64,000 bases of DNA from Moritella dasanensis ArB 0140 (GTDB taxonomy: Bacteria; Pseudomonadota; Gammaproteobacteria; Enterobacterales; Moritellaceae), in NCBI RefSeq assembly GCF_000276805.1, contig NZ_AKXQ01000024.1:1-64000 (forward strand), read 5' to 3'. Of the stretch, positions 1-10,083 are shown in pieces; position 1 is the stretch's first letter; every line of letters begins with the position of its first letter. Position numbers and translations under genes: made by a program. The notes beneath the pieces were generated by a model that ran no database searches, was not told the origin of the DNA, and saw only the letters and a list, made by a program, of their open reading frames with translations.

Positions 1-1
1 C

Positions 2-22
2 AGTTAATACAGTTAATACAGT
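2..22. repeat. Short tandem repeat at window edge
   Basis: Two perfect copies of the 9-bp unit AGTTAATAC followed by a partial third (AGT). The array may continue beyond the window edge, so the copy number is unknown. It lies outside any gene. Confidence 0.5.
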
Positions 23-31
23 CTAAATAAT

Positions 32-80
32 AAAAACAGAACTAACCCACATTATATGTAAGTTAGTTCTGTTTATTTAT
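32..80. terminator. Bidirectional terminator after nhaD
   Basis: A perfect 13-bp inverted repeat (AAACAGAACTAAC at 34-46, GTTAGTTCTGTTT at 62-74) with A- and T-rich flanks on both sides. It lies about 60 bases beyond the nhaD stop and could end transcription from either direction. Confidence 0.7.
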
Positions 81-139
81 TCCAGTACACACAGCTTCGA
101 TAACGCTAATTAAGCTGCTTAGTCACAAGTAATTACCCG

Positions 140-1576
140 TTAAAACAAGGCTTCATTCAACCATAGATGACATAGAATAGACGCGATGTAACCCAGTGCA
201 ATCACTGGTGCCCAACGTAAGTGACCTGCAAACGTATACAGACCACGCGCTTGACCCATTAGCGCCACACCAGCTGCAGAACCGATAGACAGTAAACTAC
301 CGCCCACGCCGGCTGTTAACGTCACTAATAACCATTGGCCTAATGACATATCAGGTTGCATGCTTAATACCGCAAACATCACCGGAATATTATCTACAAC
401 TGCAGACAACAGACCCACGACCACGTTAGCAACCGTCGTATCCCACGAGCCGTACATGATGCCAGATGCCAGACTGAGGTAACCCATAAAGCCTAAACCA
501 CCCACACACATGATCACACCGTAGAAGAATAACAGCGTATCCCACTCGGCTTTCGCCACTTTGTGAAATACATCAAACGGCACGACGCTACCAAGCTGTT
601 CTAACGCTTTCTCGTCCTGAGCAAGTTCTGCTTTAGCACGTTTACGTTCTAACGAAATGGGTAATGTTTTACGCAGGAAGTAACCGAAGAATTGTAGATA
701 ACCCAGACCTGTCATCATACCCAGAACTGGCGGCATGTGCAGAACACTGTGCGCAGCAACCGCTGATGCCACAGTCAGTAGGAATAACAACACAATACGT
801 TTGGCACCACGCTTGGTATGCACAACTTCTTGAACGCCGGATAACTTGGCATTTTTAGGAATGAAGAACGTCATGATAGTCGCTGGTACAACAAAGTTAA
901 TCACAGATGGTAGGAATAGCGCGGCAAATTCGTTAAATGCAACCATGCCTTTTTGCCATACCATTAACGTTGTAATATCACCAAATGGGCTAAACGCACC
1001 ACCGGCATTCGCGGCAACAACAATATTAATACACGCCAGGTTAATAAATTTCTTATCTTCCCCCGCTACTTTTAATACCACAGCACACATAAGCAGTGCC
1101 GTTGTTAAGTTATCGGCAATCGGCGAAATAAAGAATGCCAAAATACCCGTTAACCAAAACAGTCCTCTTAAATCCAACCCTTTGCTTAACATCCAACTGC
1201 GCAATGCATCAAATAACTGACGCTCTTCCATCGCATTGATGTAAGTCATCGCTACCAGCAAGAACAGTAATAGCTCTGCATACTCTAACAGGTTATGCCT
1301 AAACGCGGCCTCAGCAACGTCTGACATACCTAAGTTAGCATAATGCCAACCGATAAGGGTCCAGATAACACCAGCTGCCACCAGTACAGGTTTTGATTTT
1401 CGTAAATGTAAATGCTCTTCCGCCATTACCAACAAGTATGCGCAGGTAAAGATGATGATAGCAAAATAGCCTATTCTGGATGTGGTGAGATCAATGATTT
1501 CTCCACCACCTGACGCAAACGCAAACGTTGCCGGTGCTAATCCAAACAAGATAATTAAAATAAGCTTCATTGCCAT
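140..1576 (-). CDS. nhaD: NhaD-type Na+/H+ antiporter
   Basis: Inner-membrane antiporter of the NhaD family, expected to export Na+ (or Li+) in exchange for protons for pH and salt homeostasis in marine bacteria. The protein is almost wholly hydrophobic with about a dozen membrane spans. It has a signal-like N-terminus ending in an AFASGGGE region and family-typical stretches such as SPIADNLTTALL and AGGAFSPFGDITT. The longest frame begins with TTG at 1597, but an ATG at 1576 is preceded by AGGGAAGG at 8-base spacing, giving a 478-residue protein, so that start is used. It is divergent from the channel gene at 1874 across about 300 bases. The family call is strong; the ion is inferred from the family. 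Confidence 0.93.
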   Translation of the reverse strand: MAMKLILIILFGLAPATFAFASGGGEIIDLTTSRIGYFAIIIFTCAYLLVMAEEHLHLRKSKPVLVAAGVIWTLIGWHYANLGMSDVAEAAFRHNLLEYAELLLFLLVAMTYINAMEERQLFDALRSWMLSKGLDLRGLFWLTGILAFFISPIADNLTTALLMCAVVLKVAGEDKKFINLACINIVVAANAGGAFSPFGDITTLMVWQKGMVAFNEFAALFLPSVINFVVPATIMTFFIPKNAKLSGVQEVVHTKRGAKRIVLLFLLTVASAVAAHSVLHMPPVLGMMTGLGYLQFFGYFLRKTLPISLERKRAKAELAQDEKALEQLGSVVPFDVFHKVAKAEWDTLLFFYGVIMCVGGLGFMGYLSLASGIMYGSWDTTVANVVVGLLSAVVDNIPVMFAVLSMQPDMSLGQWLLVTLTAGVGGSLLSIGSAAGVALMGQARGLYTFAGHLRWAPVIALGYIASILCHLWLNEALF

Positions 1577-1873
1577 GTTATGTGCCTTCCCTCTCAAAAT
1601 GATAAAAACTTGTTCAATATATGTTATATAATTGTTTTTCGCTATTGGAAAAATGCTGTTTAATGAAGTAATAGCTATTTAAATGTGCTTTATCAATTCG
1701 CTTTTAATTAATTGTTCACGATAAATACATTTAAATGCTCTTTTATGCCACAGTGATTAGCAACAAGAATAAGATAAGCACTTGCTCAACGCTCCGCAAT
1801 TACCTAACATCGACCGTTACTCACATGGATAATTAACATTGACTGCCATAATGCATGAGCAAGGAACCCCACA

Positions 1874-3130
1874 TTGAATCAAGAATTAAGATTAATCGTT
1901 TCCCAATTCCTCGCCGATAGCGACACATTAAATAACGCAGATTCAAATGTTTATAATTTAATATTAATCGCACTTTGCCTGACTTTAGCGGCTGTCAGTT
2001 ATTGGATAGTCAAACGTGTCGTCGTCAAAGCCTTAAAAATAATGTCTGTGCGCTCGAAAGTGACTTGGGATGACACATTCGTTGCTCATGGTGTATTAGA
2101 AAAATTTGCGTTATTAGTACCGCTATTGGTGATCGATTTATTACTGCCATTATTTACGGTGCTCTCATCCTTTATCACCGAAGTCTTTGGCCGTATTCTC
2201 AGTGCGCTATTAGTGATTTTATTGATACGCGGTATTTATGCGGTGCTTAATGCCATAGCCCAAATTGCCGATGAACATACTGCTACTCACAGATTGCCTA
2301 TCACCAGTTTCAATCAGTTACTTAAATTGTTTTTATTCTGCGTGGCAGCCATTATCACCGTATCCATTTTATCTGACCGTTCACCAATCTACTTCTTGAG
2401 TGGATTAGGTGTGGCGACAGGTTTCATCATGCTGATATTCAAGGATACCATTTTAGGTTTTGTCGCTGGTATCCAGTTAGCCACGAATCAAATGGTGACC
2501 AGAGGCGATTGGATACAAATGGATAAATACGGGGCCGATGGAACCGTAGAAGAAGTATCTCTCACCACAGTAAAAGTACGTAACTTTGATAAAACAATTA
2601 CCATGCTACCCGCTTATGCCTTGGTGTCTGACGCCTTTAAGAATTGGCGCGGCATGACCGAGTCTGGTGGTCGCCGGATCAAACGTAGTGTGTTTATCGA
2701 TATACAAAGTATTGGCTTTTTAAGCAAAGAAGATACTGAGCGTCTTAGCCATGTACATTTATTAAAAAACTATCTCACCGATAAAAGTTTTGATATTAAT
2801 ACCTTTAATCTGCCTTTTAGTGACGATGAACATGCAGTAAATAGCCGAGGTTTAACCAATGTCGGCACCTTTAGGGTTTATTTGTTGGCATATTTACAAC
2901 AACACCCACAAGTACGTAAAGACATGACATTATTGGTAAGGCAGTTGGCGCCCACGACGCAAGGTATGCCTATCGAGATCTATATCTTTACCAATGACAT
3001 CCGTTGGGCTTTTTATGAAGACATACAAGCAGATATATTTGATCATATTTTCTCAGTATTACCTGCGTTTGGGTTGCAGGCTTTTCAACAGCCGAGTGGC
3101 AATGATATTCAAGGATTACAGCGTAACTAA
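1874..3130 (+). CDS. ybdG: MscS-family mechanosensitive channel, YbdG type
   Basis: Inner-membrane mechanosensitive channel of the MscS superfamily, expected to release solutes on hypo-osmotic shock. It has 418 residues, close to E. coli YbdG (about 415). Several N-terminal membrane spans (about residues 25-45, 70-130, 150-200) precede the MscS pore helix and beta domain; recognisable segments are LSGLGVATGFIMLIFKDTI and GDWIQMDKYGADGTVEEVS. The start is TTG, chosen because AAGGA lies about 8 bases upstream and no better in-frame ATG exists. The C-terminal cytoplasmic domain is complete. It is monocistronic and divergent from nhaD. Confidence 0.88.
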   Translation: MNQELRLIVSQFLADSDTLNNADSNVYNLILIALCLTLAAVSYWIVKRVVVKALKIMSVRSKVTWDDTFVAHGVLEKFALLVPLLVIDLLLPLFTVLSSFITEVFGRILSALLVILLIRGIYAVLNAIAQIADEHTATHRLPITSFNQLLKLFLFCVAAIITVSILSDRSPIYFLSGLGVATGFIMLIFKDTILGFVAGIQLATNQMVTRGDWIQMDKYGADGTVEEVSLTTVKVRNFDKTITMLPAYALVSDAFKNWRGMTESGGRRIKRSVFIDIQSIGFLSKEDTERLSHVHLLKNYLTDKSFDINTFNLPFSDDEHAVNSRGLTNVGTFRVYLLAYLQQHPQVRKDMTLLVRQLAPTTQGMPIEIYIFTNDIRWAFYEDIQADIFDHIFSVLPAFGLQAFQQPSGNDIQGLQRN

Positions 3131-3278
3131 CCAGCCTAACTCGAATGTATACGTATAGACCTGTTCTGGTCAAACAAGAACGGGTTTATGGTTTTATTAC
3201 CGTAGAAGCCTTTCTTTTCTTAGCTGTTTTTATTATATTGCTAGGTTCTGATAATCAACCGTAAGCTATTTAATAAAA

Positions 3279-5777
3279 ATGACTCATGACCTTAAAATAC
3301 TGCGGTTGATAAAAGTAATTCCCCCTATCATTGTCATTATCTTTGCTATTTTGGTTAACATTATTGTTATTAGCAATAATCAAAGCACGCTCAAAAACGA
3401 TATAAAAACACTGCGTCAAGATTTTATAAAAAAAGAAAAAGAGTTAGTTAAATATCAAGTTAAACAAATTTTTCAGCAAGTTACCTACGAAAAAAGTAAT
3501 ACCGAAGCGTTATTAAAAGAATCCATTAAATCACGTGTTTATCAGGCTCATCGCATCGCTACTACGATTTATGAAGCAAACAAGGATAAATCTGAAGCGC
3601 AAGTCACCAAGTTAATTACTGACGCCTTAAGAAGTATTCGCTTTAACCAAGGCCGTGGTTATTATTTCATTTATAAAACCAATGGTTTGAGTGTTATGCA
3701 CCCGACCGTACCTGCATTTGAGGGTACTTCAAAATGGGACTACCAAGATGGAAGAGGTAATTACATTGCTCGTGATATGGGGAAATTAATTAAAACTCAC
3801 GATGAAAGTTTTTACCGGTGGTGGTTTGTTAAACCCGAGAATAACAATAAAGAATTTGAAAAAATTGGTTTTGGTAAACGATTTGCACCTTACGATTGGT
3901 TTATAGGCACAGGTGAATATGTTATCGATGTCGAAAATGACATTAAACAACGTCTATTACAGCGTATTTCCAATATCCGTTATGGTAATAATGGCTATAT
4001 TTTCGTGATTGATTATCAGGGCAATTATTTATCCCATTATCAAAAAGACTTTGAGGGAACAAATCGGTTTAACGTGCTGAACCAACAAGGTATAGCAACT
4101 GTTCAGCAAATTATTGACGTTGCCAAACAAGGTGAAGATTACCTGCACTATGTTGGGCCCGTGATACCAACCACCGCTAGATCAGCGGATAAAATAAGCT
4201 ATATCATGGGCTTCCCTGATTGGCAGTGGGCAATTGGATCTGGGGTATATATTAGCGAAATCGAAGATTACCTCACTACTCGTGAGCAGGCCATTGAGCA
4301 ACAGCATAAGAATGAGTTCGCCAACATTTTATGGTTAAGTTTATTCACCACGTTATTTTTTGTGGCCTTATCATTTATTCTAGCTAATTATTTAAGTCGT
4401 CGTTTTGCCTTGTATGAACGCCAAATTAGCGCTGATTTTTCAACGCTGAATAAAGTAAAAGAACAACTACAATATCAAGCATTACACGATACGTTAACGG
4501 CATTACCAAATCGCACATTACTCGATATGCAAATAGCCAAAGGCATTGCCCTATCTAAGATGAGTAATAAAAAATTAGCAATCATGTTTGTCGACCTCGA
4601 TGATTTTAAAAAAATAAATGACCTGTATGGCCATTCTGTTGGTGATGAATTGCTAACGACACTTGGCACTGTATTTAATCAGCTATTATCTCCTGGTGAT
4701 AATGTCGCCCGTTTTGGTGGTGATGAATTTGTCTTTTGTTTCCCTGAGTTAGACGATTTAGCCGCTGCAGAAAGAAAAGTTCAAAGCATATGTGCGATCT
4801 TTAAACAAAGCTTTATCATAAATGGTAAATCAATTTATTCAAGTTGCAGTATCGGTGTGGCAATGTATCCAGATGATGGTGACGCTAGCGAGCAGTTGAT
4901 TAGTAAGGCTGACATTGTCCTGTATAAATCAAAAGCACAACGTAAAGGCAATTATCTATTCTTCAATGACACTATCAATACCCAAGTGCAACACGATCTA
5001 CTGCTCGAATCTGAATTACATTTAGCGATAGAAAATAATGAGTTAGACGTGCTTTATCAGCCGCAAATTGATGTCAGCACAGGTCAGATCTACGGGGTCG
5101 AGGCCTTGGCGCGCTGGTATAACCCTAAGTTGGGACATATCTCGCCAGTAGAATTTATTAAAGTGGCTGAAGATGTAGGAATGATCAACGAAATCGGTCG
5201 TTTTGTGATTGAAAAATCTTTAACTGATATCTTACTGTTTAATCGCGACAGTGACATTCAGCTGCAGCTATCAATTAATATTTCACCCAAGCAATTAATG
5301 GAACCCCATTTTGTCAGTAATCTAATTAAGATAACCACTGACATAGCCGTGGATAACCATCTTGTGACCTTAGAAATTACTGAAAACGTGCTGATTAATG
5401 ATTTAGCGACAGTACAGCCCATTCTACAATCGGTCAGGGACAACGGCTTTAAATTATCGCTGGATGACTTTGGTACCGGATATTCTTCTTTAAGCTACTT
5501 GAGTAATCTGCCGATCAGTGAAATTAAAATTGATCGCTCATTTATCGATAAATTTCTGACGAATGATCAAAGTGAGTCCTTAGTCAAAACCATTATTGCG
5601 CTTGGAGAGCTTTGTGATGTAATCGTGATTGCCGAAGGGGTAGAAACTGAAGAACAATATGCTCGTCTTCGTCATTATCGCTGTGATTTGGTTCAAGGCT
5701 ATTATTTTGACCGACCACTTTCACTGGCTGCTCTTACAGAAAATTATCAACATCATCACGCGACGCATAAAGCATGA
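3279..5777 (+). CDS. Double-CACHE GGDEF-EAL cyclic-di-GMP protein
   Basis: Membrane sensor that should make and/or degrade cyclic di-GMP in response to a periplasmic ligand. The 832 residues run: membrane span about 11-33; periplasmic region about 35-345 with two CACHE_2-like modules, each with a GYYF/GYIF core and a WFIGTGEYV or WAIGSGVYI end; second span about 348-370; GGDEF domain about 395-565; EAL domain about 575-825. Catalytic motifs are intact: GGDEF at 480-484, EAL at 608-610, DDFGTGYSS at 729-737 and EGVET at 786-790. The RxxD inhibitory site normally five residues before GGDEF reads SPGD, so product inhibition is probably absent. Net activity cannot be told from sequence. The ribosome-binding site is weak. 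It appears to be a single-gene unit. Confidence 0.92.
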   Translation: MTHDLKILRLIKVIPPIIVIIFAILVNIIVISNNQSTLKNDIKTLRQDFIKKEKELVKYQVKQIFQQVTYEKSNTEALLKESIKSRVYQAHRIATTIYEANKDKSEAQVTKLITDALRSIRFNQGRGYYFIYKTNGLSVMHPTVPAFEGTSKWDYQDGRGNYIARDMGKLIKTHDESFYRWWFVKPENNNKEFEKIGFGKRFAPYDWFIGTGEYVIDVENDIKQRLLQRISNIRYGNNGYIFVIDYQGNYLSHYQKDFEGTNRFNVLNQQGIATVQQIIDVAKQGEDYLHYVGPVIPTTARSADKISYIMGFPDWQWAIGSGVYISEIEDYLTTREQAIEQQHKNEFANILWLSLFTTLFFVALSFILANYLSRRFALYERQISADFSTLNKVKEQLQYQALHDTLTALPNRTLLDMQIAKGIALSKMSNKKLAIMFVDLDDFKKINDLYGHSVGDELLTTLGTVFNQLLSPGDNVARFGGDEFVFCFPELDDLAAAERKVQSICAIFKQSFIINGKSIYSSCSIGVAMYPDDGDASEQLISKADIVLYKSKAQRKGNYLFFNDTINTQVQHDLLLESELHLAIENNELDVLYQPQIDVSTGQIYGVEALARWYNPKLGHISPVEFIKVAEDVGMINEIGRFVIEKSLTDILLFNRDSDIQLQLSINISPKQLMEPHFVSNLIKITTDIAVDNHLVTLEITENVLINDLATVQPILQSVRDNGFKLSLDDFGTGYSSLSYLSNLPISEIKIDRSFIDKFLTNDQSESLVKTIIALGELCDVIVIAEGVETEEQYARLRHYRCDLVQGYYFDRPLSLAALTENYQHHHATHKA

Positions 5778-5783
5778 GGCATA

Positions 5784-5836
5784 AAAAAACGCGCTACCCC
5801 GATGCTGATTAGCAGCAGGATAACGCGTTAACAATA
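5784..5836. terminator. Terminator between convergent genes
   Basis: Inverted repeat AACGCG (5788-5793) with CGCGTT (5824-5829) enclosing a second small stem (GCTGATTAGC). A run of A precedes it, acting as a T run for the leftward gene. It sits between the convergent GGDEF/EAL and rluB genes. Confidence 0.5.
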
Positions 5837-5881
5837 ACTTCTATACGCTGGTAATTAAAGAATGACCATTAGAGCGTGTGC

Positions 5882-6889
5882 TTAAAGACGAGTACGTGTC
5901 TTCGCTTTACCAAATCTTGGTTTAGAAGGTACTTTCTTACCGTGTAGCGGTATACCAGAACCAGCAGGCTTAGTACGGCCTTGGCCTTTACCGCGAGGTT
6001 CATTAGTTTCTTCAACTTCTTTACCCAATCGACCGTCTTTCTTCGGCTTTTGACGTGCTTCATTGTTTTTCAATGAACGACGGATACGGCCTTGACGAAT
6101 ACGTGTTTCTTTACGATCTAGGTTACGTGCTGTTGTTTCAGGTGGTAATGAAACGATAGCGCGTAAGTAGTTAATCTCATCAAGCGCTAGCTCTGACCAA
6201 CCGCCACGAGGTAAACGACGATCCAATACTAAAGAACCATAACGGATACGGATAAGACGACTTACCTGAATACCTTGAGATTCCCATAAGCGACGTACTT
6301 CACGGTTACGACCTTCACTCAATAATACGTTGTACCATTGGTTAAGACCTTCGCCGCCAGTACCTTCAGCAACACCTTTAATTTTTTGGAATTTAGCAGG
6401 GCCATCTTCCAATTCAACACCCATACGTAGGTTTTGAATGATTTTAGGTGTTACTTCACCAAAGATACGACAAGAGTATTCACGCTCTACTTCGTGGCTT
6501 GGGTGCATTAGACGGTTTGCTAGCTCACCATCTGTCGTAAATAATAATAGACCAGAAGTATTGATATCTAGACGACCAATTGCGATCCAACGGCCGCTTT
6601 TTAATGGTGGTAGACGATCAAATACAGTCTTACGACCTTCTGGATCTTTACGCGTACATAACTCACCTTCAGGTTTATGGTATGCAAGAATACGACATAC
6701 GTCTTCTTCTACTGTGATAACTTTAACCGGATGACCATCAAAACGTATTTGATCTGTCTCTTCAACACGGCTACCCAAAGTCACAATGTCACCATTAACG
6801 CTGACACGGCCTTCAGTGATCACAGCTTCCATCTCACGACGGGAACCTAAACCAGCACGTGCTAGTACTTTCTGTAGTTTTTCACTCAT
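5882..6889 (-). CDS. rluB: 23S rRNA pseudouridine synthase RluB
   Basis: Pseudouridine synthase of the RsuA/RluB family, which modifies U2605 (E. coli numbering) in helix 93 of 23S rRNA. An S4 RNA-binding domain occupies about residues 3-60 ([16 protein letters not shown]). The catalytic domain carries the family motif [14 protein letters not shown], whose Asp is the nucleophile. The C-terminal ~85 residues are rich in Arg, Lys, Gly and Pro, a low-complexity basic tail that makes the protein (335 aa) longer than E. coli RluB (about 290). AGGAAA lies just upstream of the ATG. It is last in the leftward block yciO-scpA-scpB-rluB, 58 bases after scpB. Confidence 0.95.
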   Translation of the reverse strand: MSEKLQKVLARAGLGSRREMEAVITEGRVSVNGDIVTLGSRVEETDQIRFDGHPVKVITVEEDVCRILAYHKPEGELCTRKDPEGRKTVFDRLPPLKSGRWIAIGRLDINTSGLLLFTTDGELANRLMHPSHEVEREYSCRIFGEVTPKIIQNLRMGVELEDGPAKFQKIKGVAEGTGGEGLNQWYNVLLSEGRNREVRRLWESQGIQVSRLIRIRYGSLVLDRRLPRGGWSELALDEINYLRAIVSLPPETTARNLDRKETRIRQGRIRRSLKNNEARQKPKKDGRLGKEVEETNEPRGKGQGRTKPAGSGIPLHGKKVPSKPRFGKAKTRTRL

Positions 6890-6947
6890 CAGTTTTCCTA
6901 AATATTAAGTTACGATTTCTCATCGTTATTATAAATTATTGATATCA

Positions 6948-7514
6948 TTAGATATCCAATACAATTTCATCATCCATGGCGGCTAATTTAGCCAGTAAAG
7001 CTTCATCCAATGGGGGTAATTCTTGAATACTTTTAATACCAAAGTAATCTAAAAATTGTGTGGTTGTCGCATACAAAGCCGGTCGTCCCGGTACTTCCTT
7101 ACGGCCAATCACTTTGATCCATTCCCGTTCTTCAAGGGTGTGGATCGTTTGGCTGCTTACTGCAACCCCACGAACTGCCTCAATATCTCCCCGACTAACG
7201 GGTTGACGATAGGCAATCAGTGCTAATGTTTCTAATGTCGCGCGCGAGTATTTTGCTGGTTTATCTTGCAACATCCGCTGCAACCAAGGCGATAAATGCG
7301 AACGCGCTTGAAAGCGATAACCACTGGCAACTTCCACCAGCTCGACACCTTTACCTTGATAATCTGTGGTTATCTCGGCAATGTAAGCGCTAACTTGCTG
7401 ACGAGTTAAACCTTCATCGGCAAGCACGTCACGGCATAAAGCCGCTAATGATAACGGTTTCTTAGCAACAAAAATAGCCGCTTCGATAATCTGTTTATAA
7501 GGTGTTGTATTCAC
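6948..7514 (-). CDS. scpB: Chromosome segregation/condensation protein ScpB
   Basis: Kleisin-associated winged-helix protein that dimerises and binds ScpA to complete an SMC-type condensin. It has 188 residues, typical for the family, with two winged-helix domains; the hallmark segment TLETLALIAYRQPVSRGDIE lies near residue 95, followed by a GRPALYATT segment. The start is GTG. It follows scpA by 15 bases, so the two are co-transcribed. The partner SMC or MukB is not in the window. Confidence 0.95.
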   Translation of the reverse strand: MNTTPYKQIIEAAIFVAKKPLSLAALCRDVLADEGLTRQQVSAYIAEITTDYQGKGVELVEVASGYRFQARSHLSPWLQRMLQDKPAKYSRATLETLALIAYRQPVSRGDIEAVRGVAVSSQTIHTLEEREWIKVIGRKEVPGRPALYATTTQFLDYFGIKSIQELPPLDEALLAKLAAMDDEIVLDI

Positions 7515-7529
7515 ACTCAGGTCTCATAC

Positions 7530-8315
7530 TTATTCGGCTAAGCTTAAGTATATCTCACCCAAAGGATTATTCTGGATAAGGCTAATTAAAGACTCTTTCA
7601 GTAACTCAAGAATGGCGAGAAAACTCACCACAATACCGCGTCGTCCTTCAGCGGGATCGATAACTTGATGGAAAGTTCGCACTTTACCATCTTGCAGTAA
7701 TGCCAGTATATGAGTCATCTTTTCACGCGTGGTTAATATTTCACGTTGGATCTGATGATGCTCGAAGTGTTCTGCCTTCTTGAGTAATTTTTGCAGATTA
7801 TACGCCAAGTCTCGCAGAGATACTTCAGCTAATAACGGTGTAGTGATAATATTTTCTGGCAGTTCTGCGTTAGCAACAAAAATATCCCGTTGGATCCGGG
7901 GTTGCTTGTCCAAATCTTCTGCCGCATTCTTAAATATTTCGTATTCTTGTAACTGTCGGATCAGCACTAAACGTGGATCATCAAGTTCTTCTTCTGCCAT
8001 CACTAATTTAGGTAGCAGTAAACGCGATTTAATTTCTGCCAGTAATGCGGCCATCACTAAATACTCACCGGCTAATTCAATTTTCAACGTGGTCATCAGA
8101 TCCACGTATTCCATGTATTGCGCAGTGATTTTTTGCATTGGTAACTGCAAAATATCGAGTTTTTGCTTTTTAATTAAATACAGCAATAAATCTAATGGGC
8201 CTTCAAATGCGTCTAAGAATACACTCAGCGCATCTGGCGGAATAAACAAATCCTTTGGTACTTTACGTAATAACTCGCCATTAACCTTGGCAATCGCAGT
8301 GCTAGATTCTACCAC
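7530..8315 (-). CDS. scpA: Segregation/condensation protein ScpA
   Basis: Kleisin subunit of the SMC-ScpA-ScpB complex, involved in chromosome compaction and segregation. It has 261 residues. The N-terminal helical domain contains FEGPLDLLLYLIKKQKLDI, diagnostic of ScpA, and the C-terminal winged helix ends near residue 255. The start is GTG, the first possible codon after an in-frame stop: the upstream yciO stop codon lies only three bases before it, implying translational coupling. Part of the block yciO-scpA-scpB-rluB. Confidence 0.94.
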   Translation of the reverse strand: MVESSTAIAKVNGELLRKVPKDLFIPPDALSVFLDAFEGPLDLLLYLIKKQKLDILQLPMQKITAQYMEYVDLMTTLKIELAGEYLVMAALLAEIKSRLLLPKLVMAEEELDDPRLVLIRQLQEYEIFKNAAEDLDKQPRIQRDIFVANAELPENIITTPLLAEVSLRDLAYNLQKLLKKAEHFEHHQIQREILTTREKMTHILALLQDGKVRTFHQVIDPAEGRRGIVVSFLAILELLKESLISLIQNNPLGEIYLSLAE

Positions 8316-8318
8316 TGG

Positions 8319-8939
8319 TTACACAAAAGCAGATGCATCACCAGCACCTTGACGCAGCAGCACTGCATTACCTTCAGAATAATCAATAACCGTGGTCGCT
8401 TGCTCACCTAAATAACCACCATTAATGATCAGGTCTACTTGGTTTTCAAGTTGATCGCGGATCGCCTCAGGATCAAATTCAGTGCCTTCATTACCCGGTA
8501 AGATTAACGATGTTGACATCATCGGCTCACCCAACGCTTCTAATATAGCTAAAGCGATGGCATTGTCTGGCACTCGAATACCGATGGTTTTACGCTTCGG
8601 ATTCATTAAACGACGCGGCACTTCTTTAGTGCCTTTAAAAATAAAGGTAAACGGACCCGGGGTATTGTTTTTAAGCGCGCGGTAAGCACTATTTTCAACA
8701 CGTGCATACGACGACAGTTCCGATAAATCACGACACAATAACGTAAAGTTATGGTCTTTATCTAACTTACGAATTTTACAAATACGTTCTAACGCGTTTT
8801 TGTCCCCGGTATGACAACCTAGCGCATAGCCAGAATCTGTCGGATAGATGATCACGCCACCATCACGTAATATAGTAACGGCCTGACTGATTAAACGCGC
8901 TTGCGGGTTATCAGGATGCACGTAAAAAAATTGACTCAT
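8319..8939 (-). CDS. yciO: YciO, Sua5/YrdC/YciO family protein
   Basis: Member of the YrdC/Sua5 fold family that binds RNA and ATP; YrdC/Sua5 make the threonylcarbamoyl-adenylate used for tRNA t6A, while YciO's role is less settled. It has 206 residues, the same length as E. coli YciO. Family segments are IIYPTDSGYALGC, KIRKLDKDHNFTLLC, TPGPFTFIFKGTKEVPRR and KRKTIGIRVPDN. AAGGA precedes the ATG. It is first in the leftward block ahead of scpA and 161 bases from rnm, the same order as in Vibrio and E. coli relatives. Confidence 0.93.
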   Translation of the reverse strand: MSQFFYVHPDNPQARLISQAVTILRDGGVIIYPTDSGYALGCHTGDKNALERICKIRKLDKDHNFTLLCRDLSELSSYARVENSAYRALKNNTPGPFTFIFKGTKEVPRRLMNPKRKTIGIRVPDNAIALAILEALGEPMMSTSLILPGNEGTEFDPEAIRDQLENQVDLIINGGYLGEQATTVIDYSEGNAVLLRQGAGDASAFV

Positions 8940-9059
8940 AATAATGATTCCTTAACTGTTGAATGACCGTAGCTCACGCTGCTTAACGGCTATGCAGCCA
9001 TTCAACTCAGCTTAGTTACGCTTTGAGCAATTTACTTAATCAATTTGCTTAACCAGTTG

Positions 9060-9085
9060 TCTTAATTAATGGTCTTAATTAATGG
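9060..9085. repeat. 13-bp tandem duplication
   Basis: Two perfect head-to-tail copies of TCTTAATTAATGG (9060-9072 and 9073-9085) in the 161-base gap between rnm and yciO. They sit just after the rnm stop codon. No function is visible. Confidence 0.6.
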
Positions 9086-9100
9086 CCTTAATATAGCCCC

Positions 9101-9982
9101 TTACTCCACTACAGCACTTTGCTCAGCAGCAGAGACTGATTGCACCTCTATTTCAGGCCAAGACGACCACACAGGCGTACAATCTTTAGGGATATATAAA
9201 TTTCGACCTAATTCAGTCCAGCTACTTGGTCGATGAAAATCAGAACCAACAGACCCAGATAAATTATAATCACGAGCATAAGTCGCGAGCTGGGTACGTT
9301 CAGTAATACCTTGTTGCGGCTGCCCAACCTCCATGGCATCACCACCCGCTTCTTCAAAGGCAGCGAGTAATCTTTTAAACCACTTAGTTGACAGTTTATA
9401 CTGCAGCGGATGAGCCAGTACAGCTTGCCCACCAGATTGATGAATTATTTCTATCGTTTGTTCAATTGTTGCCCAGTTGGGTGGCACATAACCGGTTTTA
9501 CCTTTGGCTAAGAAACGTTTGAATACATTTTGAAAGGTATTCTCAACGCCTTGTTCAACCAAGTATTGGGCAAAGTGGCTGCGGGTTATACTGGCATCAC
9601 CAGCCAAGGCTTTTGCGCCTTCATAGGCACCAACAATACGCGCTTTCGCTAAACGATTACCCATTTCAATAGCACGTTCTTCACGCTTATTACGTTGTTC
9701 GGCTAAAAACGCCTGCAATGCTGGGTTAGCAAGCTCTACATTTAAGCCAACCACATGAATTTCATGATTTTGCCAGTTCGTTGAAACTTCAACACCATTG
9801 ATTAACGTCAACGGCAATTGCATTGCTGCAATGGTGTCATGACCTTCTTGTAGGCCATCAGTAGTATCGTGATCGGTAATAGCGAACACATCAACACGAC
9901 GTTCAACCGCACGTTGTACCAATTCAGCTGGACTTAAAGAGCCGTCAGAGGCTGTAGTATGAGAATGTAAATCGTATATCAT
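9101..9982 (-). CDS. rnm: PHP-domain 5'-3' exonuclease Rnm (YciV/TrpH)
   Basis: PHP-family metal-dependent phosphoesterase, orthologous to E. coli RNase AM (YciV), which trims RNA 5' ends including rRNA precursors and hydrolyses 3',5'-bisphosphonucleotides. Metal-ligand motifs are clear: DLHSHTTASDG near the start, ITDHDTTDG, GVEVST, QAVLAHP and GSDFHRP. The longest frame starts at 10039, but its first 19 residues are hydrophobic and Phe-rich without family likeness. The ATG at 9982 gives 293 residues, the usual family length, so that start is used; neither start has a strong ribosome-binding site. It is divergent from the trp operon, as in enterobacteria. Confidence 0.9.
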   Translation of the reverse strand: MIYDLHSHTTASDGSLSPAELVQRAVERRVDVFAITDHDTTDGLQEGHDTIAAMQLPLTLINGVEVSTNWQNHEIHVVGLNVELANPALQAFLAEQRNKREERAIEMGNRLAKARIVGAYEGAKALAGDASITRSHFAQYLVEQGVENTFQNVFKRFLAKGKTGYVPPNWATIEQTIEIIHQSGGQAVLAHPLQYKLSTKWFKRLLAAFEEAGGDAMEVGQPQQGITERTQLATYARDYNLSGSVGSDFHRPSSWTELGRNLYIPKDCTPVWSSWPEIEVQSVSAAEQSAVVE

Positions 9983-10083
9983 AAAAATAGAGCGTATCCA
10001 GCGATAAAGTGTGTCAAAAAAGAAACAATAAAGTCCCATTATAAGTTTTATTTAACAATTTCACACAAATATTAATAAATGTA

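Noticed and set aside
664-1220. Plus-strand open frames opposite nhaD
   Set aside because: They lie wholly inside a clear NhaD coding sequence on the other strand, have no family likeness and no ribosome-binding sites.
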